A stretch of DNA of 64,000 nt from Drosophila pseudoobscura (GCF_009870125.1 NC_046683.1:48375869-48439868); one strand, 5' to 3'. Counted from the first letter of the stretch, positions 44,869-58,725 are shown. Program-made: numbers and translations. Notes: generated by a model from the sequence alone, not told the origin.

Positions 44869-47800
44869 CCGATTAAAGCGCGGCATGTTTTTTCGTGATG
44901 GGGAGAGTCCTGCCAACGGAATGGCATCAGAAAAAAGGACATCCAGCTTATCACGATTTTCGCAAAAAATCATTGAATTTGCCAAAAATCTGACTCGTTT
45001 TCGAAGTCGAGATTTTGATGCCGTTCGACAGGCTGGATCCTTGCGATCCTGGCCGAGTCGGTCCTCCACCGATCTGACCCTATTTGCCTGAGATATATCC
45101 TTCCGAAGATTGTGATTTTCGTATCTTTAAGATACTGGTTATTTGTGCAAGCTATATCTCGGCTACACAGCGGCCGATCGGGGCGAGGCATGACTTTTCG
45201 TGATGGGGAGAGTCCTGCCAACCGATTGGCATCATTAAAAAGGACATCCAGCTTATCACGATTTTCGCAAAAAATCATTGAATTTGCCAAAAATCTGACT
45301 CGTTTTCGAAGTCGAGATTTTGATGCCGTTCGACAGGCTGGATCCTTGCGATCCTGGCCGAGTCGGTCCTTCACCGATCTGGCCCTATTTGCCTGAGATA
45401 TAGCCATCCGAAGATTGTGATTTGCGTATCTTTAAGATACTGGTGATTTGTGCAAGCTATATCTCGGCAACACAGCGGCCGATCGGGGCGCGGCATGTCT
45501 TTTCCTGATGGGGAGAGTCCTGCCAACCGATTGGCATCAGAAAAAAGGACATCCAGCTTATCACGATTTTCGCAAAAAATCATGATGGTTACATCATTGA
45601 ATTTGCCAAAAATCTGACCCGTTTTCGAAGTCGAGATTTTGATGCCGTTCGACAGGCTGGATCCTTGCGATCCTGGCCAAGTCGGTCCTTCACCGATCTG
45701 GCCCTTTTTGCCTGAGATATAGCCTTCCGAAGATTGTGATTTTCGTATCTTTAAGATACTGGTTATTTGTGCAAGCTATATCTCGGCTACACAGCGGCCG
45801 ATCGGGGCGCGGCCAGTCTTTTCATGATCAGAAGAGTCCTGCCAACAGAAAGGCATCAGAAAAAAGGACATCCAGCTTATCACGATTTTCGCAAAAAATC
45901 ATGATGGTTACATCATTGAATTTGCCAAAAATCTAACCCGTTTTCGATGTCGAGATTTTGATGCCGTTCGACAGGCTGGATCCTTGCGATCCTGGCCAAG
46001 TCGGTCCTTCACCGATCTGGCCCTTTTTGCCTGAGATATAGCCTTCCGAAGATTGTGATTTTCGTATCTTTAAGATACTGGTTATTTGTGCAAGCTATAT
46101 CTCGGCTACACAGCGGCCGATCGGGGCGCGGCCAGTCTTTTCATGATCAGAAGAGTCCTGCCAACAGAAAGGCATCAGAAAAAAGGACATCCAGCTTATC
46201 ACGATTTTCGCAAAAAATCATGATGGTTACATCATTGAATTTGCCAAAAATCTAACCCGTTTTCGATGTCGAGATTTTGATGCCGTTCGACAGGCTGGAT
46301 CCTTGCGATCCTGGCCAAGTCGGTCCTTCACCGATCTGGCCCTTTTTGCCTGAGATATAGCCTTCCGAAGATTGTGATTTGCGTATCTTTAAGATACTGG
46401 TGATTTGTGCAAGCTATATCTCGGCTACACAGCGGCCGATCGGGGCGCGGCATGTCTTTTCGTGATCAGAAGAGTCCTGCCAACCGAAAGGCATCAGAAA
46501 AAAGGACATCCAGCTTATCACGATTTTCGCAAAAAATCATGATGGTTACATCATTGAATTTGCCAAAAATCTGACTCGTTTTCGAAGTCGAGATTTTGAT
46601 GCCGTTCGACAGGCTGGATCCTTGCGATCCTGGCCGAGTCGGTCCTTCACCGATCTGGCCCTTTTTGCCTGAGATATAGCCTTCCGAAGATTGTGATTTT
46701 CGTATCTTTAAGATACTGGTTATTTGTGCAAGCTATATCTCGGCTACACAGCGGCCGATCGGGGCGCGGCCAGTCTTTTCATGATCAGAAGAGTCCTGCC
46801 AACAGAAAGGCATCAGAAAAAAGGACATCCAGCTTATCACGATTTTCGCAAAAAATCATGATGGTTACATCATTGAATTTGCCAAAAATCTGACCCGTTT
46901 TCGAAGTCGAGATTTTGATGCCGTTCGACAGGCTGGATCCTTGCGATCCTGGCCGAGTCGGTCCTTCACCGATCTGGCCCTATTTGCCTGAGATATAGCC
47001 TTCCGAAGATTGTGATTTGCGTATCTTTAAGATACTGGTGATTTGTGCAAGCTATATCTCGGCTACACAGCGGCCGATCGGGGCGCGGCATGTCTTTTCG
47101 TGATCAGAAGGGTCCTGCCAACCGATTGGCATCAGAAAAAAGGACATCCAGCTTATCACGATTTTCGCAAAAAATCATGATGGTTACATCATTGAATTTG
47201 CCAAAAATCTGACCCGTTTTCGAAGTCGAGATTTTGATGCCGTTCGACAGGCTGGATCCTTGCGATCCTGGCCGAGTCGGTCCTTCACCGATCTGGCCCT
47301 ATTTGCCTGAGATATAGCCTTCCGAAGATTGTGATTTGCGTATCTTTAAGATACTGGTGATTTGTGCAAGCTATATCTCGGCTACACAGCGGCCGATCGG
47401 GGCGAGGCATGACTTTTCGTGATGGGGAGAGTCCTGGCAACCGATTGGCATAAGAAAAAAGGACATCCAGCTTATCACGATTTTCGCAAAAAATCATGAT
47501 GGTTACATCATTGAATTTGTCAAAAGTCTGCCTCATTTTCGTAGTCGAGATTTTGATGCCGTTCGACAGGCTGGATCCTTGCGATCCTGGCCGAGTCGGT
47601 CCTTCACCGATCTGGCCCTTTTTGCCTGAGATATAGCCTTCCGAAGATTGTGATTTGCGTATCTTTAAGATACTGGTTATTTGTGCAAGCTATATCTCGG
47701 CAACACAGCGGCCGATCGGGGCGCGGCATGTCTTTTTGTGATGGGGAGAGTCCTGCCAACCGAAAGGCATCAGAAAAAAGGACATCCAGCTTATCACGAT

Positions 47801-50800
47801 TTTCGCAAAAAATCATGATGGTTACATCATTGAATTTGCCAAAAATCTGACCCGTTTTCGAAGTCGAGATTTTGATGCCGTTCGACAGGCTGGATCCTTG
47901 CGATCCTGGCCAAGTCGGTCCTTCACCGATCTGGCCCTTTTTGCCTGAGATATAGCCTTCCGAAGATTGTGATTTTCGTATCTTTAAGATACTGGTTATT
48001 TGTGCAAGCTATATCTCGGCTACACAGCGGCCGATCGGGGCGCGGCCAGTCTTTTCATGATCAGAAGAGTCCTGCCAACAGAAAGGCATCAGAAAAAAGG
48101 ACATCCAGCTTATCACGATTTTCGCAAAAAATCATGATGGTTACATCATTGAATTTGCCAAAAATCTAACCCGTTTTCGATGTCGAGATTTTGATGCCGT
48201 TCGACAGGCTGGATCCTTGCGATCCTGGCCAAGTCGGTCCTTCACCGATCTGGCCCTTTTTGCCTGAGATATAGCCTTCCGAAGATTGTGATTTGCGTAT
48301 CTTTAAGATACTGGTGATTTGTGCAAGCTATATCTCGGCAACACAGCGGCCGATCGGGGCGCGGCATGTCTTTTTGTGATGGGGAGAGTCCTGCCAACCG
48401 AAAGGCATCAGAAAAAAGGACATCCAGCTTATCACGATTTTCGCAAAAAATCATGATGGTTACATCATTGAATTTGCCAAAAATCTGACCCGTTTTCGAA
48501 GTCGAGATTTTGATGCCGTTCGACAGGCTGGATCCTTGCGATCCTGGCCAAGTCGGTCCTTCACCGATCTGGCCCTTTTTGCCTGAGATATAGCCTTCCG
48601 AAGATTGTGATTTTCGTATCTTTAAGATACTGGTTATTTGTGCAAGCTATATCTCGGCTACACAGCGGCCGATCGGGGCGCGGCCAGTCTTTTCATGATC
48701 AGAAGAGTCCTGCCAACAGAAAGGCATCAGAAAAAAGGACATCCAGCTTATCACGATTTTCGCAAAAAATCATGATGGTTACATCATTGAATTTGCCAAA
48801 AATCTAACCCGTTTTCGATGTCGAGATTTTGATGCCGTTCGACAGGCTGGATCCTTGCGATCCTGGCCAAGTCGGTCCTTCACCGATCTGGCCCTTTTTG
48901 CCTGAGATATAGCCTTCCGAAGATTGTGATTTTCGTATCTTTAAGATACTGGTTATTTGTGCAAGCTATATCTCGGCTACACAGCGGCCGATCGGGGCGC
49001 GGCATGTCTTTTTGTGATGGGGAGAGTCCTGCCAACCGAAAGGCATCAGAAAAAAGGACATCCAGCTTATCACGATTTTCGCAAAAAATCATGATGGTTA
49101 CATCATTGAATTTGCCAAAAATCTGACCCGTTTTCGAAGTCGAGATTTTGATGCCGTTCGACAGGCTGGATCCTTGCGATCCTGGCCAAGTCGGTCCTTC
49201 ACCGATCTGGCCCTTTTTGCCTGAGATATAGCCTTCCGAAGATTGTGATTTTCGTATCTTTAAGATACTGGTTATTTGTGCAAGCTATATCTCGGCTACA
49301 CAGCGGCCGATCGGGGCGCGGCCAGTCTTTTCATGATCAGAAGAGTCCTGCCAACAGAAAGGCATCAGAAAAAAGGACATCCAGCTTATCACGATTTTCG
49401 CAAAAAATCATGATGGTTACATCATTGAATTTGCCAAAAATCTAACCCGTTTTCGATGTCGAGATTTTGATGCCGTTCGACAGGCTGGATCCTTGCGATC
49501 CTGGCCAAGTCGGTCCTTCACCGATCTGGCCCTTTTTGCCTGAGATATAGCCTTCCGAAGATTGTGATTTTCGTATCTTTAAGATACTGGTTATTTGTGC
49601 AAGCTATATCTCGGCTACACAGCGGCCGATCGGGGCGCGGCCAGTCTTTTCATGATCAGAAGAGTCCTGCCAACAGAAAGGCATCAGAAAAAAGGACATC
49701 CAGCTTATCACGATTTTCGCAAAAAATCATGATGGTTACATCATTGAATTTGCCAAAAATCTAACCCGTTTTCGATGTCGAGATTTTGATGCCGTTCGAC
49801 AGGCTGGATCCTTGCGATCCTGGCCAAGTCGGTCCTTCACCGATCTGGCCCTTTTTGCCTGAGATATAGCCTTCCGAAGATTGTGATTTGCGTATCTTTA
49901 AGATACTGGTGATTTGTGCAAGCTATATCTCGGCAACACAGCGGCCGATCGGGGCGCGGCATGTCTTTTTGTGATGGGGAGAGTCCTGCCAACCGAAAGG
50001 CATCAGAAAAAAGGACATCCAGCTTATCACGATTTTCGCAAAAAATCATGATGGTTACATCATTGAATTTGCCAAAAATCTGACCCGTTTTCGAAGTCGA
50101 GATTTTGATGCCGTTCGACAGGCTGGATCCTTGCGATCCTGGCCAAGTCGGTCCTTCACCGATCTGGCCCTTTTTGCCTGAGATATAGCCTTCCGAAGAT
50201 TGTGATTTTCGTATCTTTAAGATACTGGTTATTTGTGCAAGCTATATCTCGGCTACACAGCGGCCGATCGGGGCGCGGCATGTCTTTTCGTGATCAGAAG
50301 AGTCCTGCCAACCGATTGGCATCAGAAAAAAGGACATCCAGCTTATCACGATTTTCGCAAAAAATCATGATGGTTACATCATTGAATTTGCCAAAAATCT
50401 AACCCGTTTTCGATGTCGAGATTTTGATGCCGTTCGACAGGCTGGATCCTTGCGATCCTGGCCAAGTCGGTCCTTCACCGATCTGGCCCTTTTTGCCTGA
50501 GATATAGCCTTCCGAAGATTGTGATTTTCGTATCTTTAAGATACTGGTTATTTGTGCAAGCTATATCTCGGCTACACAGCGGCCGATCGGGGCGCGGCAT
50601 GTCTTTTCGTGATCAGAAGAGTCCTGCCAACCGATTGGCATCAGAAAAAAGGACATCCAGCTTATCACGATTTTCGCAAAAAATCATGATGGTTACATCA
50701 TTGAATTTGTCAAAAATCTGCCTCATTTTCGTAGTCAAGATTTTGATGCCGTTCGACAGGCTGGATCCTTGCGATCCTGGCCAAGTCGGTCCTTCACCGA

Positions 50801-53800
50801 TCTGGCCCTTTTTGCCTGAGATATAGCCTTCCGAAGATTGTGATTTGCGTATCTTTAAGATACTGGTGATTTGTGCAAGCTATATCTCGGCTACACAGCG
50901 GCCGATCGGGGCGCGGCATGTCTTTTCGTGATGGGGAGAGTCCTGCCAACCGAAAGGCATCAGAAAAAAGGACATCCAGCTTATCACGATTTTCGCAAAA
51001 AATCATGATGGTTACATCATTGCATTTGCCAAAAATCTGACCCGTTTTCGAAGTCGAGATTTTGATGCCGTTCGACAGGCTGGATCCTTGCGATCCTGGC
51101 CGAGTCGGTCCTTCACCGATCTAGCCCTTTTAGCCTTCCGAAGATTGTGATTTGCGTATCTTTAAGATACTGGTGATTTGTGCAAGCTATATCTCGGCTA
51201 CACAGCGGCCGATCGGGGCGCGGCATGTCTTTTCGTGATCAGAAGAGTCCTGCCAACCGATTGGCATCAGAAAAAAGGACATCCAGCTTATCACGATTTT
51301 CGCAAAAAATCATGATGGTTACATCATTGAATTTGCCAAAAATCTGACCCGTTTTCGAAGTCGAGATTTTGATGCCGTTCGACAGGCTGGATCCTTGCGA
51401 TCCTGGCCAAGTCGGTCCTTCACCGATCTGGCCCTTTTTGCCTGAGATATAGCCTTCCGAAGATTGTGATTTGCGTATCTTTAAGATACTGGTGATTTGT
51501 GCAAGCTATATCTCGGCAACACAGCGGCCGATCGGGGCGCGGCATGTCTTTTTGTGATGGGGAGAGTCCTGCCAACCGAAAGGCATCAGAAAAAAGGACA
51601 TCCAGCTTATCACGATTTTCGCAAAAAATCATGATGGTTACATCATTGAATTTGCCAAAAATCTGACCCGTTTTCGAAGTCGAGATTTTGATGCCGTTCG
51701 ACAGGCTGGATCCTTGCGATCCTGGCCAAGTCGGTCCTTCACCGATCTGGCCCTTTTTGCCTGAGATATAGCCTTCCGAAGATTGTGATTTTCGTATCTT
51801 TAAGATACTGGTGATTTGTGCAAGCTATATCTCGGCAACACAGCGGCCGATCGGGGCGCGGCATGTCTTTTCGTGATGGGGAGAGTCCTGCCAACCGATT
51901 GGCATCAGAAAAAAGGACATCCAGCTTATCACGATTTTCGCAAAAAATCATGATGGTTACATCATTGAATTTGCCAAAAATCTAACCCGTTTTCGATGTC
52001 GAGATTTTGATGCCGTTCGACAGGCTGGATCCTTGCGATCCTGGCCAAGTCGGTCCTTCACCGATCTGGCCCTTTTTGCCTGAGATATAGCCTTCCGAAG
52101 ATTGTGATTTTCGTATCTTTAAGATACTGGTTATTTGTGCAAGCTATATCTCGGCTACACAGCGGCCGATCGGGGCGCGGCATGTCTTTTCGTGATCAGA
52201 AGAGTCCTGCCAACCGATTGGCATCAGAAAAAAGGACATCCAGCTTATCACGATTTTCGCAAAAAATCATGATGGTTACATCATTGAATTTGTCAAAAAT
52301 CTGCCTCATTTTCGTAGTCAAGATTTTGATGCCGTTCGACAGGCTGGATCCTTGCGATCCTGGCCGAGTCGGTCCTTCACCGATCTGGCCCTATTTGCCT
52401 GAGATATAGCCTTCCGAAGATTGTGATTTGCGTATCTTTAAGATACTGGTGATTTGTGCAAGCTATATCTCGGCAACACAGCGGCCGATCGGGGCGCGGC
52501 ATGTCTTTTTGTGATGGGGAGAGTCCTGCCAACCGAAAGGCATCAGAAAAAAGGACATCCAGCTTATCACGATTTTCGCAAAAAATCATGATGGTTACAT
52601 CATTGAATTTGCCAAAAATCTGACCCGTTTTCGAAGTCGAGATTTTGATGCCGTTCGACAGGCTGGATCCTTGCGATCCTGGCCGAGTCGGTCCTTCACC
52701 GATCTAGCCCTTTTAGCCTTCCGAAGATTGTGATTTGCGTATCTTTAAGATACTGGTGATTTGTGCAAGCTATATCTCGGCTACACAGCGGCCGATCGGG
52801 GCGCGGCATGTCTTTTCGTGATCAGAAGAGTCCTGCCAACCGATTGGCATCAGAAAAAAGGACATCCAGCTTATCACGATTTTCGCAAAAAATCATGATG
52901 GTTACATCATTGAATTTGTCAAAAATCTGACCCGTTTTCGAAGTCGAGATTTTGATGCCGTTCGACAGGCTGGATCCTTGCGATCCTTGCCGAGTCGGTC
53001 CTTCACCGATCTGGCCCTTTTTGCCTGAGATATAGCCTTCCGAAGATTGTGATTTGCGTATCTTTAAGATACTGGTGATTTGTGCAAGCTATATCTCGGC
53101 TACACAGCGGCCGATCGGGGCGCGGCATGTCTTTTCGTGATGGGGAGAGGCCTGCCAACCGAAAGGCATCAGAAAAAAGGACATCCAGCTTATCACGATT
53201 TTCGCAAAAAATCATGATGGTTACATCATTGAATTTGCCAAAAATCTGACCCGTTTTCGAAGTCGAGATTTTGATGCCGTTCGACAGGCTGGATCCTTGC
53301 GATCCTGGCCGAGTCGGTCCTTCACCGATCTGGCCCTTTTTGCCTGAGATATAGCCTTCCGAAGATTGTGATTTGCGTATCTTTAAGATACTGGTGATTT
53401 GTGCAAGCTATATCTCGGCTACACAGCGGCCGATCGGGGCGCGGCATGTCTTTTCGTGATGGGGAGAGGCCTGCCAACCGAAAGGCATCAGAAAAAAGGA
53501 CATCCAGCTTATCACGATTTTCGCAAAAAATCATGATGGTTACATCATTGAATTTGCCAAAAATCTGACCCGTTTTCGAAGTCGAGATTTTGATGCCGTT
53601 CGACAGGCTGGATCCTTGCGATCCTGGCCGAGTCGGTCCTTCACCGATCTGGCCCTTTTTGCCTGAGATATAGCCTTCCGAAGATTGTGATTTGCGTATC
53701 TTTAAGATACTGGTGATTTGTGCAAGCTATATCTCGGCTACACAGCGGCCGATCGGGGCGCGGCATGTCTTTTCGTGATCAGAAGAGTCCTGCCAACCGA

Positions 53801-56800
53801 AAGGCATCAGAAAAAAGGACATCCAGCTTATCACGATTTTCGCAAAAAATCATGATGGTTACATCATTGAATTTGCCAAAAATCTGACCCGTTTTCGAAG
53901 TCGAGATTTTGATGCCGTTCGACAGGCTGGATCCTTGCGATCCTGGCCGAGTCGGTCCTTCACCGATCTGGCCCTTTTTGCCTGAGATATAGCCTTCCGA
54001 AGATTGTGATTTGCGTATCTTTAAGATACTGGTGATTTGTGCAAGCTATATCTCGGCTACACAGCGGCCGATCGGGGCGCGGCATGTCTTTTCGTGATGG
54101 GGAGAGGCCTGCCAACCGAAAGGCATCAGAAAAAAGGACATCCAGCTTATCACGATTTTCGCAAAAAATCATGATGGTTACATCATTGAATTTGCCAAAA
54201 ATCTGACCCGTTTTCGAAGTCGAGATTTTGATGCTGTTCGACAGGCTGGATCCTTGCGATCCTGGCCGAGTCGGTCCTTCACCGATCTGGCCCTTTTTGC
54301 CTGAGATATAGCCTTCCGAAGATTGTGATTTGCGTATCTTTAAGATACTGGTGATTTGTGCAAGCTATATCTCGGCTACACAGCGGCCGATCGGGGCGCG
54401 GCATGTCTTTTCGTGATCAGAAGAGTCCTGCCAACCGAAAGGCATCAGAAAAAAGGACATCCAGCTTATCACGATTTTCGCAAAAAATCATGATGGTTAC
54501 ATCATTGAATTTGCCAAAAATCTGACCCGTTTTCGAAGTCGAGATTTTGATGCCGTTCGACAGGCTGGATCCTTGCGATCCTGGCCGAGTCGGTCCTTCA
54601 CCGATCTGGCCCTTTTTGCCTGAGATATAGCCTTCCGAAGATTGTGATTTGCGTATCTTTAAGATACTGGTGATTTGTGCAAGCTATATCTCGGCTACAC
54701 AGCGGCCGATCGGGGCGCGGCATGTCTTTTCGTGATGGGGAGAGGCCTGCCAACCGAAAGGCATCAGAAAAAAGGACATCCAGCTTATCACGATTTTCGC
54801 AAAAAATCATGATGGTTACATCATTGAATTTGCCAAAAATCTGACCCGTTTTCGAAGTCGAGATTTTGATGCCGTTCGACAGGCTGGATCCTTGCGATCC
54901 TGGCCAAGTCGGTCCTTCACCGATCTGGCCCTTTTTGCCTGAGATATAGCCTTCCGAAGATTGTGATTTTCGTATCTTTAAGATACTGGTGATTTGTGCA
55001 AGCCATATCTCGGCAACACAGCGGCCGATCGGGGCGCGGCATGTCTTTTCGTGATGGGGAGAGGCCTGCCAACCGAAAGGCATCAGAAAAAAGGACATCC
55101 AGCTTATCACGATTTTCGCAAAAAATCATGATGGTTACATCATTGAATTTGCCAAAAATCTGACCCGTTTTCGAAGTCGAGATTTTGATGCCGTTCGACA
55201 GGCTGGATCCTTGCGATCCTGGCCGAGTCGGTCCTTCACCGATCTAGCCCTTTTAGCCTTCCGAAGATTGTGATTTGCGTATCTTTAAGATACTGGTGAT
55301 TTGTGCAAGCTATATCTCGGCTACACAGCGGCCGATCGGGGCGCGGCATGTCTTTTCGTGATCAGAAGAGTCCTGCCAACCGATTGGCATCAGAAAAAAG
55401 GACATCCAGCTTATCACGATTTTCGCAAAAAATCATGATGGTTACATCATTGAATTTGCCAAAAATCTGACCCGTTTTCGAAGTCGAGATTTTGATGCCG
55501 TTCGACAGGCTGGATCCTTGCGATCCTGGCCGAGTCGGTCCTTCACCGATCTGGCCCTTTTTGCCTGAGATATAGCCTTCCGAAGATTGTGATTTGCGTA
55601 TCTTTAAGATACTGGTGATTTGTGCAAGCTATATCTCGGCTACACAGCGGCCGATCGGGGCGCGGCATGTCTTTTCGTGATGGGGAGAGGCCTGCCAACC
55701 GAAAGGCATCAGAAAAAAGGACATCCAGCTTATCACGATTTTCGCAAAAAATCATGATGGTTACATCATTGAATTTGCCAAAAATCTGACCCGTTTTCGA
55801 AGTCGAGATTTTGATGCCGTTCGACAGGCTGGATCCTTGCGATCCTGGCCGAGTCGGTCCTTCACCGATCTGGCCCTTTTTGCCTGAGATATAGCCTTCC
55901 GAAGATTGTGATTTGCGTATCTTTAAGATACTGGTGATTTGTGCAAGCTATATCTCGGCTACACAGCGGCCGATCGGGGCGCGGCATGTCTTTTCGTGAT
56001 CAGAAGAGTCCTGCCAACCGAAAGGCATCAGAAAAAAGGACATCCAGCTTATCACGATTTTCGCAAAAAATCATGATGGTTACATCATTGAATTTGCCAA
56101 AAATCTAACCCGTTTTCGATGTCGAGATTTTGATGCCGTTCGACAGGCTGGATCCTTGCGATCCTGGCCAAGTCGGTCCTTCACCGATCTGGCCCTTTTT
56201 GCCTGAGATATAGCCTTCCGAAGATTGTGATTTTCGTATCTTTAAGATACTGGTTATTTGTGCAAGCTATATCTCGGCTACACAGCGGCCGATCGGGGCG
56301 CGGCATGTCTTTTCGTGATCAGAAGAGTCCTGCCAACCGATTGGCATCAGAAAAAAGGACATCCAGCTTATCACGATTTTCGCAAAAAATCATGATGGTT
56401 ACATCATTGAATTTGTCAAAAATCTGCCTCATTTTCGTAGTCAAGATTTTGATGCCGTTCGACAGGCTGGATCCTTGCGATCCTGGCCGAGTCGGTCCTT
56501 CACCGATCTGGCCCTATTTGCCTGAGATATAGCCTTCCGAAGATTGTGATTTGCGTATCTTTAAGATACTGGTGATTTGTGCAAGCTATATCTCGGCAAC
56601 ACAGCGGCCGATCGGGGCGCGGCATGCCTTTTCCTGATGGGGAGAGTCCTGCCAACCGATTGGCATCAGAAAAAAGGACATCCAGCTTATCACGATTTTC
56701 GCAAAAAATCATGATGGTTACATCATTGAATTTGCCAAAAATCTGACCCGTTTTCGAAGTCGAGATTTTGATGCCGTTCGACAGGCTGGATCCTTGCGAT

Positions 56801-57500
56801 CCTGGCCGAGTCGGTCCTTCACCGATCTGGCCCTTTTTGCCTGAGATATAGCCTTCCGAAGATTGTGATTTGCGTATCTTTAAGATACTGGTGATTTGTG
56901 CAAGCTATATCTCGGCTACACAGCGGCCGATCGGGGCGCGGCATGTCTTTTCGTGATGGGGAGAGGCCTGCCAACCGAAAGGCATCAGAAAAAAGGACAT
57001 CCAGCTTATCACGATTTTCGCAAAAAATCATGATGGTTACATCATTGAATTTGCCAAAAATCTGACCCGTTTTCGAAGTCGAGATTTTGATGCCGTTCGA
57101 CAGGCTGGATCCTTGCGATCCTGGCCGAGTCGGTCCTTCACCGATCTGGCCCTTTTTGCCTGAGATATAGCCTTCCGAAGATTGTGATTTGCGTATCTTT
57201 AAGATACTGGTGATTTGTGCAAGCTATATCTCGGCTACACAGCGGCCGATCGGGGCGCGGCATGTCTTTTCGTGATCAGAAGAGTCCTGCCAACCGAAAG
57301 GCATCAGAAAAAAGGACATCCAGCTTATCACGATTTTCGCAAAAAATCATGATGGTTACATCATTGAATTTGCCAAAAATCTGACCCGTTTTCGAAGTCG
57401 AGATTTTGATGCCGTTCGACAGGCTGGATCCTTGCGATCCTGGCCGAGTCGGTCCTTCACCGATCTTGCCTTTTTTCTCTGAAATATAGCCTTCCGAAGA
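44869..57500. repeat. Satellite array, about 39 tandem monomers of 319 bp
   Basis: The monomer is marked by gattgtgatttncgtatctttaagatac, then gcaagctatatctcggc, cggccgatcggggcg, a cat/cag region, ggacatccagcttatcacga, and caggctggatccttgcgatc. I count 39 occurrences of the cgtatctttaagatac block, mostly 319 bp apart. The first two units lack 14 bp (atgatggttacatc region, about 305 bp). Three units near 51121, 52704 and 55247 lack 12 bp (about 307 bp). Subtypes differ at tcatgatcag versus gtgatgggg, ccgaaagg versus ccgattgg, and gagtcc versus gaggcc. Frames of 66-101 codons recur on both strands but shift each monomer because 319 is not divisible by three, so they are not genes. Confidence 0.97.
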
Positions 57501-57948
57501 TTTTTACACTTGACTTGGCAATTTCCACCTTCAAAAGGCGGGCGGCCAAATAATCCCACGCTACTCACGGGTAGTTTGGTAACTTAAATCCCAAAAAAAA
57601 GAAGATTTTTACTTGCTTATCGTTAAAATACTGGCTGCCTCTGTACGCTATATCTCGTACGCCTTTCAAATGGTTTGGCTACAAGTGTTGCAAAACGAAC
57701 AATGGAACTATCGATTGTAGGAAAAAGTGATCATGCTTAGAGACGGCACATGGCACTTATCGAATTGCAAGTTTCGATAGTTTTTGTGAGCGGTCAACGT
57801 TGCACATTATTTTTAAACGTTATTTACCAGAGTTTTTATCACTCTTTGAGTACTGGGTATAATATATAATAAACACGTTTGTTTTTACTTCAATGCTCTC
57901 TTGTATATTTAATTTTGAATTATAATTATATCAGTTGTCAACAATTCC
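57501..57948. other. Satellite edge and intergenic sequence
   Basis: A badly decayed monomer fragment is still visible around 57602-57660 (gaagattttta, then ttatcgttaaaatactgg and acgctatatctcg). Beyond it lie ctatcgattg (57708) and a roughly inverted tttcgatag (57772) that bracket about 70 bp, possibly a small decayed element. The 3' end of the minus-strand gene at 57949 probably falls here. Confidence 0.45.
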
Positions 57949-58384
57949 TCAGGTCCTGACACGCTGCATTCTAGCAAGTTCAGCAATATCTGCACAGTTC
58001 ATGCGACGGTTGGATCCTTTAGACACAAATAATTTCGCTTAGAATCAGTAGTCCACGATTTGAACAACTTAATATACACTTACCTATACAATTCAATCTG
58101 GTAAGCTCGCATCGGTTAACATTGCGCCAAATCCAGGTATTACGAGTCTTCCGCCTGCACTCCGCATTCAAAGTGGGTAGGTTGCGATCCGATGGATTAT
58201 TCAAACTACTCGAGCAAGTTTCGCATGCGCGTCGCAGTGCCTCGCAGTCATCCCTCTGACCAGATATCAAGGTCAGGCAGAGGACTATAAATGACAATAA
58301 TAGCTTGGGATAGTGCCGAAATTGGTCCTTGATTTGTTATACGGACTTACCAACGAATAAAGCCAAAACTATGTTGATATTCAT
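57949..58384 (-). CDS. Small secreted cysteine-rich protein, L71/Eig71E-like (about 100 aa)
   Basis: Three exons on the minus strand: 58384-58351, 58284-58084 and 58016-57949. The first intron (GTAAGT...TTTATAG) interrupts the signal peptide in phase 1; the second begins GTAAGTG. An acceptor at 58038 (46-nt intron) would add seven residues but is shorter than usual. The product has a signal peptide (NINIVLALFV joined to LCLTLISG) and then cysteines in C-x6-C-x2-C ... CRRK ... WIWRNVNRCELTRLNC ... C. The last block matches the plus-strand neighbour. A TATATAAA at 58459-58466 and a TTCAGT initiator about 30 bases on give a strong core promoter. The family assignment to ecdysone-induced late-puff genes rests on architecture and pairing, not on a search. 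Confidence 0.75.
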
Positions 58385-58725
58385 TCTCTCGGTTTATTTG
58401 TTGTTGCTGAGAACTACTTGTCCTGATAACTACTGAAGACCCAATCAACGTCGAACCCTTTATATACAAGCCAGCCATAAAGATTATGAAACACAAGTGC
58501 ACCGAGAACAAAAACTCAAAAAGCTTTAAAGGAAATGTTTGACAATGCGAGTTGATTGTCTTTTAGTCATTTGAATGCACCGTTGTTCCGTGCTTAATAA
58601 TGGAATCTGTTCCATACGGAGAAAACAGCTGTTTCCCAAAATATTGCCAGGCCTTTATAAAAGCCCAAGTGTCAGCACTGTTCCAGCACAGAACTTGAGC
58701 GTGAGTTTTTCGTAACAACACCAAA
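58385..58725. promoter_or_regulatory. Bidirectional promoter region of the cysteine-rich gene pair
   Basis: About 340 bp separate the two start codons. TATATAAA for the minus gene is at 58459-58466 and TATAAAA for the plus gene at 58656-58662, each roughly 30 bases before a plausible start. The roughly 190 bp between the boxes is free for shared control elements; no ecdysone site is claimed. Confidence 0.65.

Noticed and set aside
45112..57031. Repeated 66-101 codon frames on both strands of the satellite, one of 170 codons
   Set aside because: Monomer length of 319 is not a multiple of three, both strands are open equally, and variants change freely; these are incidental frames.
44869..57500. 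CRISPR-like array
   Set aside because: No short repeat/unique spacer pattern; this is a eukaryotic satellite with long near-identical monomers.
57356..57568. 70-codon minus-strand frame at the satellite edge
   Set aside because: Mixes monomer and flanking sequence; no support.
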